From Siphlonurus alternatus (taxonomy: Eukaryota; Arthropoda; Insecta; Ephemeroptera; Siphlonuridae), in NCBI GenBank assembly GCA_949825025.1, contig OX463778.1, forward strand, positions 40,005,194 through 40,069,193: DNA of 64,000 nt. The letters run 5' to 3'. How positions within the stretch are numbered: the stretch's first letter is position 1; each line of letters opens with the position of its first letter. The notes under the pieces were generated by a model. That model had not been told where the DNA came from and made no database searches. It was given only the letters and a program-made list of their open reading frames with translations. Positions 14,526 to 29,160 of the stretch are shown piece by piece. The position numbers and the translations under genes were made by a program.

Positions 14526-17500
14526 ATCTTGATATTATTGCTTCACTCAGGTATACTATCGTGACCAATCGAAATTCTTGTACCGACCAAACACTCTAAT
14601 TTATGACACCTGTCTTTTTAATGATCATGCGAGACATAGATAATTATGTCAACAAAATAATTATATACTATAAAAAGCAAGCATTACAAAAGAGTTTTAT
14701 TAAACATTGAAGTCTGAATTTTTTATGAATTTGTTAACAAAATATAAGAAGTTTCATATTTTTGTTTTTAGGTTAAAAATCAATTCATCAAAAATGTATG
14801 TTACGAAAATGGAATAATATGAATAATTTTTAATATGTTTAAAATGGTAATGTAATTTAAAATCTGTTTAAAAAGTAAAATTTACTTTTTTTAAGCTTAT
14901 CATTAATTCAGTAAAAAAGCAATTTTTGTCTTGATCTCTTAAAAAAGAAGTGCTTTTATCCCCCTAAGATGCAACTCCACTTGCAGTTTAGTAACTCCAC
15001 AAAACCGGAAATGCAGAATCTCCTGCTTTTCCTTCCGCTCGAAATGGTCCTTTTTCCCTCCCTTACTTTTCTCTTCAATATTTTCTCAACCTTCTGCTTT
15101 TAAACTTTTATTTATTTGTTTGTGTGTTTTATAAGTCACAAAAAAGTTTTTACTTCTTTCTTGTTTTTTTTTTTTAAAGGAAACGTAAAATTTTTAAGTT
15201 TACGTTAACAAATGAAAGATAAAAGTAAAATGTAACATAAAAATGAATAATTTAATTAAAAATAAATTTTTAAGAAGTAAAGTAAAAAAAAAAAAAAAAA
15301 AAAATATAAAAATATTCAAAAAGTTTTTATTTTTTTTTTTAAGTTAAAAAAAAAAGGTAAAAGTTTTATGTGTGTCAGGCAGGTTTGTTCTAAGTAAAGC
15401 ATTGAAATGTCATTAAATATGTTGATTTGTGATGTTTTAATTAGTTTATATAAACAAGAATTTTGTTGGGTGTTTTTGATATCTCTCTGTGATGACGTCA
15501 CACGTTTCCAATCAACTTGAGGAAGTGACGCTGCCACCGCCAGATATGTCCCACTTCATTATTGGAACTTTTGAGCAAACTTTCTGATGGTATAAACAAA
15601 AATATGAGAGCGTTGAAAAATATTATTATTTTACCAAGAGAGGAAATAAAAATATAGGAATAAAATTTTTGGTTCTGTAGATAGTTCAAAAGAATTCTGA
15701 TAACTCTAATTAACTTTGTCTTAAAGCAAAGGAAATAGCTAAAAAAAAATGAGGACTTTTTTACATTAAAAATTCAAAGTAAGGTATAAAAAACAGGAAG
15801 AAGCTTTTTATTTTTTCCAAGCTACGCATCAAATAAAAATTCAATCAATTACAATATCCTTTGATCCCTTGATTTTTATATACGAATTTAGATATTTTAT
15901 GAGCTCTAAAAATAAGTATTAAGATAACCTATTTATGCCATTAAATCTAATTTATAATTCTATCTGCAACATGATATAATATCATAATATACGAGTATTA
16001 TGCGTAAATGATCAGTTCAACTTAAAAAAACGATATGTTGTAGTATAATTTAACATTTAATGCGCTATAAATTAAACTAAATTTTATATTGTATTCTGTC
16101 TCAGAATATTCCACTGTGTAATATATGCTCATTTAGTACAGTGGGATTAATTAGACACATAAAGTAGTTCAGAAAATCTAAACTATGTATACTGAAAGCA
16201 TAAATTTTTGAAAATGAGAGTATCTTGATACTCAAAGGACACCCTAACCTCGGGTATCCTGCAGTGTAATTGGTACAAGCATACGGGGAGTAGCAAAAAA
16301 AAAAAAAGGTGAGCTGGTTTTGGTGATCACTATCGCTTGCAACATACCACCCCCAGTGTATGTTCCTCCTCATTACACGGGGTGGCTAATTTTGAGCGTT
16401 CTTACAAAGCCGAATGGTAGTTGAACGTATTTGTACAGATTACACCCCGATATAATCTGCTTGGTGTCATGTGTACCTCCTCTTCCCCCACCCCCATACC
16501 CCCCTCCTCCATGCTTCTAACCCTTGTGCAAGAAAGCACAAAAACTCCAAATTACAGTATGAAATATAATTACCATTTTACATGAGTATACGTATATAAG
16601 CAAAATATTCATATTCATTATAATTCTGAATTATTAATGTGTTATGTGTAACAAGATTTTTTTTTCCTGTCTAATGTCCAAATTAAAATTTATTTTAAAT
16701 GTGAATATAATATATTATAATGTACGCAAGGTAATTTTTTTTGCTGTTTTGTAACTGGAAAATAAAACATTTTAGTTAAAACAAAAATTTCAAACGAAAA
16801 TATTATTATTCAAACCTAATTTTTTTCAAAATAAGGTATATATTATTGCTCACACTTGTTCACACTATAATAATAGGGTGAAGCAATGTGTCTAAAAAAT
16901 ACGAAACCATAGACCTGCATACTCGATGTTATTTTTATCGTAAGAGATTTAATTTATAATATTATTTCTGGCCTTTCTCTCTCTCATGCGCGATGCACTT
17001 ATGAATGGGCACAACAACATTCAACGGTGTCATACTTGGAATTAATCGTATCATTTATATAACCATTCACAGTAATTTTATATTTGTAGCTGTTATTACT
17101 ACAGTGTTCAGTGTTACAATATTTAACAGTTCACATCAGTGCATCAACATCGACATTAATCTATTACTAAATTAGTACAGGCATAAATTCTGACGTGAAA
17201 CGAACTATTATTGATTTTTACTATATTTAGATAAGTTGAACAGAGATTTTATCATAATATTGGATTTGAGAATATCAAATTGCTATAGCTAGTCAGTATA
17301 TATATGGTATATATTTTGTAAGCCATATATGTATGGTACATATCAAGCTCCAAATCACGTCTTATGCATGCAGCAGCTCTCTAGCAACGGCGTGCTTTCT
17401 TCTCCATCACGTATAATATCTGCATATTCTACACATAGTAGCTTTCATACCAGAACACGCGCTTCGTTGGACCCTTTAAAAAATATATGTAACGTATAAA

Positions 17501-18134
17501 AACCTTTTCTTTTTTTCTTTCAAGATTGTGGTGTGTTTTTTTGAAATCTTATATATTTGTATCTGAACAGAAAGTTGAAGAAGTATAAACATCAGCGATT
17601 TTCTCATGCATACAATCATATGAATAATAAATAATACAAACTATATGCATTTGCAACATCGGTGCTTGGAATACATTGCAGTGTGGTTCTTATAGCTCTG
17701 GCATGTTCCGTACTAAGCAGTTTGCTTGCTTGTAGTAAAAGTAAATGTTTACAATGGACGGCATACGTATTATTTGCTTACTTTGTGCACAGACTTGGCC
17801 AAACATTAGTTTGATGCGACGCTAGCTGTTGTTGATGTTATTTACTTCTATTTGTGTATATATTAAAATATTAGGCGAGTAGTAAATGACAGGAATTTGA
17901 CCTCAAGCAATCAAGAACAACATAGTTATAGATATTATATGCATATTGTCTATATTTGAGATTAGTAAAATGTTGAATTTTTATTTTAGTTCTTTAATGC
18001 CACAAACTAGTTGTGACGGTGGTAATTTTGGCTGTTACATTTCCACCTTCCTCCACCCTCGAATTGCTGAAGTGATCTGGACATAGGGGTGAATACATTA
18101 AACAACTAAGGTTCCACTACTTTTTCATGATTGA

Positions 18135-18140
<6 letters not shown>

Positions 18141-18211
<71 letters not shown>

Positions 18212-18221
18212 ATATGTATAC

Positions 18222-18285
<64 letters not shown>

Positions 18286-18338
18286 TATACATTATATATA
18301 TACATATATATACATTATATATATATATATATATATAT
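18141..18338. repeat. (AT)n tract with short interruptions, about 200 bp
   Basis: Alternating AT runs are separated by near-palindromic interruptions such as catatatatacattatat and cataatatgtatacatt. The tract could extrude as a cruciform. It gives spurious Ile-Tyr repeat frames on both strands. Confidence 0.97.
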
Positions 18339-19761
18339 GAGAAAATCTGTGTTTAAATTTTTCACAGTGACTATATAGAAATTCAAGAAAGAATGTTAAA
18401 GATGTTTGAGAACTGTGATTTGCATGATATATAATTTTTAAATACTGCAAATTTAGCCCACTTAACATTTAAAATTTCACATCCTCTGAAAGGTAGTTTT
18501 CATATCATGTTATATAATATAATCTATATAGTATTTTAAAAAAATGTATGTGAAATATGTGTACATATTATGATGTAAAAAAAAACAATGTTTTATAATT
18601 CGTTTTTTTTTTTTTTGTTTAACAATTTTAGTATTTATTTATGGTTTGCAGTGATTTACGTTTACACATAGTAACGTGTTTTTTTATTATTATTATTTGA
18701 ATAACTAATATAATAATTCCAAAATCAAATTATTTTTTTTCTCTATCAATGTTTTGAATAAGTTAAAAATGTTAAAATCACTGCGACAATTTTAATATTT
18801 AATTAAGCAAAAATTCCCAATATATTTTAAACCCATCACATGTCGATGAATTTACCAATTTAATAATGATTCCAATGAAAAAGAAAGTTTTGGTTTTGTT
18901 TGCTCATTCATATTGACAAGGTTTGAGGTCACTAAAACGAGCAAGGTAAATATGTGACCGTTGACTGTTGACATTTGAGGGTCAATAGAGAGAGAGAGAG
19001 AGAGATAGACAATGTATCTGACACATTGCAGTAAAATCACGTGATCCACCACAACCAATCAGGAATAAGTTTATATATTTTTTTCTGCACCCCCTTATAT
19101 AAGCCGTATATAGAATTGTAGATGGAACTTTGATACGTGCTTCGTGTACTGAATATTACAGATAATGTTACACAACATTTAATATCATTCGTATAGGATT
19201 CAATCACATTGACGATTTTTCTCTGTCATCCTTTTTTTTCCTTATCTACTCTCTCCCTATATTTACCAATGTATAACATAAATCAGTGTATAGAATAATC
19301 AGTATACATGGAGAATATAGTAAATTTGCTATGTCACACTGAAATGCAATCTCACTACTTCAGTAACAACATATATTTAAAAAATATATATATTTTATAA
19401 GCTGGCCACATTAAAAAATAATATTACATTTTAAATGAAAACTTCAATATTTCGAAGTTCTATTTATTTATATATTAACTCGTTTCATTCTACAATTGTG
19501 TATATTTAATACAGCTTTTCTTCATGGTAGCTCAATTGCTATGGCAACTGAACAGATAACATTTCATCGAGAATACTTAATACATCCTCTACACCCTTAT
19601 TAGATGGGAACTACTGGATTTGAAGTACTATTTATAAGATAAAATCATTTGCTATATATAAGATACATTATATGCGTTGCTTGATCTCTTCCCTTATAAT
19701 CATATATTTATATTATATATATATTCATGTTGTCCAAATATATATAATAATTATATATTGG

Positions 19762-19943
<182 letters not shown>

Positions 19944-21486
19944 CGCTAACGTAAGGTTCACCCACGAATGTTTCATGCTCCAATGACCCCCAGTGCTTCT
20001 CTTTACCTTCATCTCGGCAGTAGAAGCACCCACCAAACCCTACACTCTAACTCAAACACTTTCCCTTGACATCTCGGTGCTAATATCTTTTACTTCGTCA
20101 CCACACACATGTGCATATATATATATATGATATCTCTCTATCTCATATACTCATGCTCTGGTAAACAAACATTCAAGAGCTAACTAGCAAGCAGTAAGAG
20201 AGCAAGTCATAACGACCATACAAAACTTGCTGTTTCCTTGATCATTTTCCCACAAGCCTTCGCCTTTGTGTATATGCAACCAGACATCTTTATAAAGCAT
20301 ACAGGTTGCATACGTTACAGGATTTTATAATATTTAACATGATTAACATTTTAATTTATTTATCTACAAGTTGATTACTATGTTTCACAGTTTATAAACA
20401 CAGCGTGTATTTATTTATGTATTATTTAGCATATTGTTGAACCGTTAATTAAAGCCGTCTCTGTATACGATAAATATAATCCATCATAATTAATCTTCCA
20501 AAAAAATATCAAGACACAATAATAATTTTGCATTTTTTTATCAAATATATTTCTATTAGATACACAATTGTGAGGGCATTTATCAGTATAAACATTTAAA
20601 TAATGAATATCCTCTTTCAAAGAAGATATATATTTTAAGCTTTTAAGCATTATTATAAATGGTGATTTTTGTAGTCCTTATATATTATACGGTGCTTAAA
20701 AAAAAAAAAAAAAACAGTTACAAAATTTTTACACTCAATATGATCAAGAGGTCGCTTTGAAAGTTACAGTACTTGGCAAAATCTGTTTTACTTGATGCAA
20801 AACAGCCATACACATATTAATAAATTTTAATTTATTTAATATTATTTAGCATCTAAAAGGTTTTAGTATTGAGTAATTGTTAAAAATTATAATAATATAA
20901 TTTTTATTCACTTACACAGTCTTTGTATATTACTGAATATTTATAAAATAATAAATATTCATATTACTGCTTTTATTAAACTTGTCAATTCTATTTGCAG
21001 AGTAATTACTGAGAATTTAAATAACTCTTTGAACACTTTTTTTAAAATAAAACTGAGGAATTTTAAATTACCTTGACGCTTGAACCTGTGTGAAAAGATT
21101 GTTTTTTATTACTAAAAAAAATAATAATTCAAATAAATTGATCATTAGTATTCTATATTAAATTGGATGTTATAATGTCTTCCAGTTCAGTAAACTGAAT
21201 TACATTATTCAATCTAGAAAATATTTCTCTCTTACTTTATATTTTATATTCCACAAATTTTAAACATGATAATAAAGAGGACAGAAGATCACAATATATA
21301 TAATATATATATATATATGAAGTTATATTCCTTTAGCATTGTTAATGAAAAATTTGAAAAATTCACTGCAATTTATGTGAATTTATTAAAATTCTTATCA
21401 GGCAAGTAAAAATTATCCCTAGAACTTAAAATGACATCTCAACTGTTTTATAGACAATAAAAAAATATTATAAAAATATGAACATA

Positions 21487-21641
21487 AAGGTGGATTTCTA
21501 CATGGAGCAATGTCGAGTAGGGCGGGAAAGGCGCACTTGCTTCAAAATCGTATGGCAGCCATGATGGTGAGATAACTCACTTCCACAGCGCCCACACCAC
21601 TTTACCCCACCAACATTGCTGCTCCATGGAAAATCAACCTT
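21487..21641. mobile_element. MITE with TA target duplication, 155 bp
   Basis: Imperfect terminal inverted repeats, AAGGTGGATTTCTACATGGA at the left and the complement of tccatggaaaatcaacctt at the right. They are followed inward by matching gcaatgt/acattgc. TA lies directly outside each end (21485-21486 and 21642-21643), as in Tc1/mariner-type elements. No coding capacity. Confidence 0.7.
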
Positions 21642-22149
21642 TAAACTCTTATTTCAATGGAAATTTACCAATTACTTCAGCAAAGGTTATATTATATCAT
21701 TGTATAGATAGCTACTATAAAATTACCAATTAAACTCGTTTACAAAATAAAGTTAACTTCCAATTATAAATGAACACTAATTGGAAATGATTATAAAAGT
21801 TTGTTTAGTTAACTGTAAATACTAAGATGTAACTGACGAAAACAACAACAACAGCTAGTCTTAATTACAGCACACAGTTCATGTATTATTTTCTACTTTA
21901 TCCTAAAACTTACAACATTTTGAGGTTTCAATGATCTAAACAAAGAGAAAATGTATAAATGTGTGTAGGGTTTCAACTTTAATAAATAGAATTATTTGCA
22001 AATAAAGAAACATGTACACTAAAATTTAGGAATAAAAAGTAAATATTTATATTCTCTTTTGTTTTAATTTGTTAGAAACAAGCTGGCTTCAATATGGTTC
22101 TTTCTACATAGTGTGTACAAAAGAGATTTTTCTCTGCTATATATTGTTT

Positions 22150-22292
<143 letters not shown>

Positions 22293-25200
22293 CATATTTC
22301 ATTATACGTGCCGAGCAGCGCGGCTCAAAACCCTTTATCTTCTCCACACCATTCAGTACACCATGCAAAAGCTCACTGTTGCTTGCTTGCTATACTGCTT
22401 GCTTAAAAAATAAAAAAAAAAGAAAAAGCTTAGAAAAAAGTAACATTCATCACTGAATTATAGCAACCATATTTTATAATCGTGACATTTACCACTAATT
22501 CTATTTAAATAAATTATTAAAATTATTCACTCATGTTCTTTTCTATATATTATGGTTATGCAAAAATGTTAAAATGTTTTTTTAAGTATTATCAATGATG
22601 ATATATAAAATTTGAATAAAAAGTATGATAATTTTGTTATAAAAAAGGAGAAGTGTATTTTTTAAAAGAAAAAAAAATGGTTATATTTTCATGATTAAAA
22701 TTCTAAAAGCAAAATATTTTCTTTTCGTAAAGTTTACTGAAGTTAATTTGCAGTAAACAAAGTTTGGAGTTAGCTACTTCTCTGAAGCTATATTATGTTC
22801 ACAGATAATTTCTAATGAGATCAATATAAACTGGGGATGGAGATATATTCAAATTGCTAACAAGATCTGCATGACTACGGCATCTTTTTTTTTTTATTTT
22901 CCTATAATGTAACTTTTTATAATTTTCATTCTGTTTAAGTATGAATATTTGCATAAAAAATATGACTACAAAAAAAGACTAATACAACTTTATTTTAATG
23001 AAGTTCATAACTATTTATGCCCGAACGCGTTTTAGTCTAACAAGTGAGTATTTTTCTAAGAATTACTATTCTATTGTCAAGCTTTATGAAACTTTTTAAT
23101 AGAAAAACACACCATTTACATTTTATTTATTATTACATTATATTTTCCATTATTTTTCAATGCATTAATAATTTTACAATTTTTATTTAAATAAAATAAT
23201 AAAAAAGCTTAAATATAACAATTAATATTTTATTACTATTATTATATCAACATTTTTTAACATTTGCATTGAAAAATACTATATTACAAAGCAGATGTTA
23301 AAAATTTAAAATATTTTATATAGATCCCAATCTCCTCCTCTTTTTTTATGACGTCATGTTTAGGGAACAAGTGTGAATTCCCAGAGTACAGTAAAGCTCA
23401 TATAATCTCGTTATCTCACTCTATGTTCGTTGATCCATGTTGTACAGTGGCCGATATCTGATCTTACATAATGTTCACAGTGGCTAACCCTGCTACTATA
23501 ACTGCATATGATGTGACTCAAGCGCGATATAATTCCTCGGAGGGGGTGAAAGGAGGGTGAAGTTGTCCCTTGACACGACATAAATTAACTTCGAGAGTAG
23601 CGACGTGTGAAATTGCTCCTCTTCAAATAAAAAAATATATTTATACAGTTTTTTATTATATGTTCTCAGCTTGTGTTCATGGATGTTTTAACGACATGGT
23701 CTCTGATTTTTATGTTGTATAATATATTAGTTATGTTAATTAATGTAATTACGAAATAAATTACTGTATTTTTTTTTCTTTCTAATCATAAAATGGTAGA
23801 TTAAAGTATAATCGTTGAAATAATTCAACGATAATGTAATTTTTATGCTATAAATAATATTATATTTTATATAAATAATCACTTTTACGTATTTGAATAA
23901 GAACCATGAAAAAACAATACCAAAGAGAGTTGTCTATTAAAATTCTCATTTTTTTTACAGAAAAGAAAATATTATTTTATTTATAAAAATTACATTAAAA
24001 AAATATTGTAATACAAAAATATTAAGCAAACATACACATTGAACCATACTAAATTAAAAATGACAAGCGATGAAATGTTTTTAACCATCTGCATAAACTC
24101 ACACGTTCTAATAACATATTCACTCATTTGAAACATACGGTTGGTCAGTCTGTGAAAGATAAAATGCTGTTATACATACATTAATAATCCTTTATCTTCA
24201 TGTGCATTTTTTTATATAGCATGCAGAGAGCATTGCAAAACCTGCAGTAGCTACTGGAATATATATCATGTAATTGTTATTGCAGTTGCAGAGCCACAGA
24301 GATTTTTGCATTCACAATGCAAAGTGCAATAACCCCTTCCCCTAATTGCATGTTCCCCCTTTTTCTAGTACGTCCATTACCGTAGGACAAAGATGATCTT
24401 GCAGGATTTGATGAGATGAATGCGAACAGACAACTCAGCAAGAAGAAGAGAGTGCTAACAATGCACGTGCATCATTCTTCTCCCCATATATATACGCAGT
24501 AATGACAGCAATCATTGTAATGATCGGGGGAGATACGCATCATCAGCATGCATTTACGCACATTTTAATAAAAAATAAAATAATACAAAATTTATATTCT
24601 CTTTATATAAAATCAGCTTTTTAAAATTTTATCACGTTTTTATATCAAATTAAAAATAAATCTGAAACATCAATTTGATATTTTATAACATTTTTTTTTT
24701 TCTTCTTCCTAATGGAATTTTTAATGTTTATTAATTAAAATTTTATGTATTTTTATTTAATGAAACAAATAATTGTTTCGACTCCATAATGCTGCTTCCT
24801 TATTTAGTTCAATGACTGTATGTTTATCTTTACCACAAATTCAATCATCAATCCTCTTTATAAGTATAATACAAACTCGATTGGGTTATAAAAAAAAAAA
24901 CAAGATGAAACCATTTACGATTGCAATATACTGGCCGTGATGATGATGAAACTGGGTGCTATTCAATAGTCTTCTTAACTATATAACACATAGAAGGATA
25001 TTGTGATAGTAAACCTAGATTTGGTTCTATGAGAGTGTCATTTTTATTGGTCAGATGTTCTGGTTCAATGATAAGAACTTTTCTACAGGGATCATATGAG
25101 ATGAGGCTACAAGGCTCATGTTACTTATATATAGACAGTTATGAGTGGTGCAGCTTTTATACTTGTGGCTACACAGATTGCTTCAATGGTTCGATCAAAA

Positions 25201-28200
25201 CTATATTTTGAAAAAAAAAAAAAAAAACTACTGATCACGTCCGTTCATACTCATCCGCCATGTTGCGCTTGAGTTGAGGCAAAAAAAATATATATATATA
25301 AAATATCATCAAGTGTTGTCAATCAAACGTAAAAAAATATCCACCAAGCCCGGTCGTACTCGTTTTTTTTTATCCCTCCTCCCCAACCATCACTTGGTAT
25401 AAAGCCCCCATAACACCACTACAAAACGTCATCACCCCCCCCCCCTCTCTCACCCTTCTTGCGTTCAAGCATTATCATGACTCATAACAGGAAAACATAT
25501 CTCTAGGGTCAGGAGAAATATTTCACACCTGCCATAAAATATTATGATTGACATGCTTGTCTTATTATTTCCATGTTATTTTTTTTATCATATTAGATTT
25601 CATGGTATTAATTTTTGTTATTATTATAATAATACATAAACATTTCTCCCTCGACAATATTAGATAGGAGTCTTAATTAAATTGTAACATGTTAATTTGA
25701 AATATAAAATGTTATGATAAAATTTGTTGATAAATATAAACAGATTTTGTAGTGTAAAATTAATATTTTTTTTTATGTTTTATTTATCTTTGAAATGAAT
25801 GACAAAATGTTTGTTTATTGAAATATTTCATGTTATGTCAAAATAAGTTATATATAGAAAACTACAGGAGCACGCAATCATGTCTAAAATGATTGGTTAT
25901 TTGTAATTTGAGGTATAAATCTGAATATTTAAAGTACTAATGTTATCAATACTTTGTTTATAAAATCACTCGGGAAGATGCCATTTAAGAACAAGACCAT
26001 TTGTCAATTTTTTTTAATAATTGCTTGATTACATCTCGAAAATGAAATTTAGGTTATTAAAAATTAATGTAATTTCAATGAAAAATGTAGAAAGTACTTT
26101 CAATTACATTAAAATTTTAAGTAAATGTATTTGGTTTTTGCTTTTAATATAAAAACGTACACTGCTTTTATATGTTTGTCAGAATCTCCAGCAAATGAAT
26201 TAAAAATACGTTTTTGTTACATTAAAAAAAATATAGTTATATTATGTTATAATTTAAAATTTTATATATTATAATAATAATATGATGGATATAGCTATCA
26301 GAACAGTAGTATTATTATTATTCACAGAGCATATATATATGTGAGTATATTGTAAAGTCATGACATTGCCTTCAGGAAACAGAGTATGGAACATATATAA
26401 TAAAAAAGTACATAGAAAGGCATTGTTCTACCCTAGCCACACCCTCAGGCGGATACAAAACCCCCGTGGCAATGGTAGACATCTCGTCTCAAGTAAATAT
26501 ACTTATGTGAGCCTAGCGTACTTCTCATTCTACCACCCCTGTGACGTCATACTTTAAGGTCCACGTTCATTGGATTTAAAGTGTCATGATCTCCACTTAG
26601 CAACGTCTAGTTCTACCACCCTTTGTTATGAAACGTCACGATGTCTATGCTAATATAATATGTACAGCTGTAACCATAATTAAACCATGTTTTAAATTCA
26701 ACGTCTTTAAAATATGTCAACTAAAACTTGCATATTTAAACAAAATAATATTATTATATTTACTATATTTGGATATATATATGGTAAACTTTTAGGAAAG
26801 AAAGGGTTGGGGTGAGAAATACCACTTATAAATACAACATTGCGTGGTATAATACTTAATTTACATATTGTTGGGAAAATGATGTAACAGTGGTAGTGGC
26901 TGCATGCAATATGACTTACAGTTGGAATATTACTTGTATAAAAGAGGCTCAGAGAGGTAATAACAGAAACCTGGCTGCAATGAGATGGGAGACGACAATC
27001 AAACGTAATGTGTGCTGCTTGATGAATACTACGCACGTACAAGACGTTAAATGTGATATTTCAACGTAATAACATTATGATGTAATCTCAACACTATAAA
27101 TGAACTAGAAACTTTGAAACTCCCCATGTTTTCTTTTTGAAAATTCTAGATAGTCTTATAAAAAGTCATTCATAAAGTTTTTTTTTTTTAATAATATAGC
27201 AAATATATAATACATGTCAAATTTTACAGCTGTGCGTGTAGAGCTTTTTGAAAAAAAAATTGATATTGGTGAATTGTTAATTTTATGTAGTTCATATAAA
27301 GTTTGTGTTTCACTTAATAAGAACTATATGACGCATGGTTGCGAATTAAAAAAAAAATGTTGTGGTAAAATTAATGTACAACTTAAAAACTTACAACAGA
27401 CGCTGTTACCTTTGCCTACTTATCAGGGTGTATACCATCTGGAAAAACCTGGAATACCGGGAAATATCATGGAATTTCAAACCCTCTGGAAAAACCGGGA
27501 AAAATCATGGAATTTCGAAAAAAATGTCAAAAAAAATGGAATTATCACATTTTTCAGTAATCGTTTTCTTCATTATAAAATCTTGATACTGTTTTGTTTT
27601 TTCAAGTTTTTGACAAGTTCTAATATTTATTCAAATCAATTAAAAAATTTTCAAGTATTGGAAAAGAAAATGGGAAAAATTCGTGTGCAAAAGCGTGACG
27701 TAAAAAGATCGCGATTTACGAGAGATCGCGCGCGTATTATAGTGACGTCAATATTTCGGACGAATAGTTAATTAAATATTTACTGAAAAGTATATGAATG
27801 TTTCAAATATTAATTTGTAACCAAAAATACTCCTTCAATTAAAACAACTTGAATTATAAACTAGAAAAATATAATTATATTATTTTTAATGATGCAAGTG
27901 ACCATGCATGCATGCAGTACGTAGTGCATGTAATTAAAAGATCGGCAATTTACGCGAATATTACGAAAAAAAGTTGATCGTTTGATGAGAAAGCATAAAT
28001 ATATATACAAGAGGTCATTATAAATTATTATAATTTATCATATTCAAGCACAAAAAATAAAGTAAAAATTATGATAATGTAAACGTCATGGTTAAAAACT
28101 AAGAAGCAACGCTATGTTGCTGCGTTACGCGCAGCGTGAGCTCACTTTATTTTATAGATCATATTGATCATATATACTACACAATTTTTGCAGTATTTTT

Positions 28201-28261
28201 GTATTTTTTTTTTTTTTTTTTTTTGAAATATTCAGTAAACACAATATTAAGCATTTCAAGC

Positions 28262-28753
28262 ATTAGAACATTTAGATAGAGGGGACTAGATTGAAAATTT
28301 TCCTAAATTTATGAAAAATGTGTTGTGTCCTAATTTATGGTTCCTAAACAGAACGGTCTTAAACGTAGAAGACCGTTCTGTTCCTAAATTTCTGAATTTT
28401 CAGGAAAATGTTTAAAATAATAATTTAAATAAAAATTCCAGCAATTTTTACCACATTCAATTCACACCGGACTAAAATTTTAAGTGGGACTTTTAAAATT
28501 AATTTTTTTTCATTAAAATGACACTGAGCACTAAAAAAAAGTACTTATAAAGTTTTTAAATAGACCCGAATAAAATTATATTGATGTTAACAAATAAAAT
28601 AGTTAATGCATTATTCCTAGAATTTTTATTTTATTTTTTTAAACATTTCCCTGAAAATTCAGAAATTTAGGAACCATAAATTAGGACACTAAAACATTTT
28701 TCAAAAATTTAGGAAAATTTTCAATCTAGTTCCCTCTATCTAAATATTCTAAT
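28262..28753. mobile_element. Foldback (long inverted repeat) element nested in the 2.1-kb element
   Basis: Left arm (about 28262-28425) and right arm (about 28645-28753) are reverse complements. Matching segments include attagaacatttagataga, gaaaattttcctaaattt and cctaatttatggttcctaaa. The left arm is longer because it carries a 40-bp insertion (next entry). The loop between the arms is AT-rich and non-coding. Confidence 0.78.
28349..28380. mobile_element. 32-bp palindromic insertion with perfect 8-bp duplication
   Basis: A 12-bp perfect stem (cagaacggtctt / aagaccgttctg) with an 8-nt loop is flanked by TTCCTAAA on both sides (28341-28348 and 28381-28388). The right arm of the surrounding foldback has TTCCTAAA once and lacks the palindrome, so it shows the empty-site state. 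It looks like an extreme internally deleted hAT-type element (CAG...CTG ends, 8-bp duplication). Confidence 0.75.
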
Positions 28754-29093
28754 TAAATGCTGTGTAGTATAACCACAAAAAGTATTTTGCAAATTTACTT
28801 CTTTTGTAAAATGAAAAATGAAGAGTTGATCTGCATTACATTCATGTTTGCACTATGTATGATAAATATAATGTATTGGTATTATAGTGTCATCACAGAC
28901 AAATCAATTTCATTTTTTTATTTTATTTATTTATTTTTTTTTGCGATTTTTAATGTTCTCTATTATTATTATCATTAGATTAATGTATAAGTTTATTATA
29001 TATTATGTAATCATATATACAGTATAATTTATAAAAATATATATTTTAATAATTATAATTTTATCAAAAATTTGAGCATTAAAATTTTCTAAC

Positions 29094-29160
29094 TGTCAAA
29101 AAAGTTGCTCGCGTGGTGTCAAAAAAGTTGCTCGCGTATGTCAAAAAAGTTGGTCGCTAC
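29094..29160 (+). repeat. Three tandem copies of a 21-23-bp unit
   Basis: The unit tgtcaaaaaagttgctcgcg occurs three times, the last as tgtcaaaaaagttggtcgct, near the right end of the 2.1-kb element. Confidence 0.85.

Noticed and set aside
18117..18378. Ile-Tyr repeat frames on both strands
   Set aside because: Translation of an (AT)n tract.
25180..25200. GGTTCGATC resembling a tRNA B box
   Set aside because: No A box or cloverleaf stems upstream.
27214..27771. 185-codon open frame on the + strand
   Set aside because: It crosses the left end of the hAT-like element. Its Lys/Asn/Glu-rich text is translated terminal-repeat sequence (gaaaaacctggaat motifs), with no protein domain.
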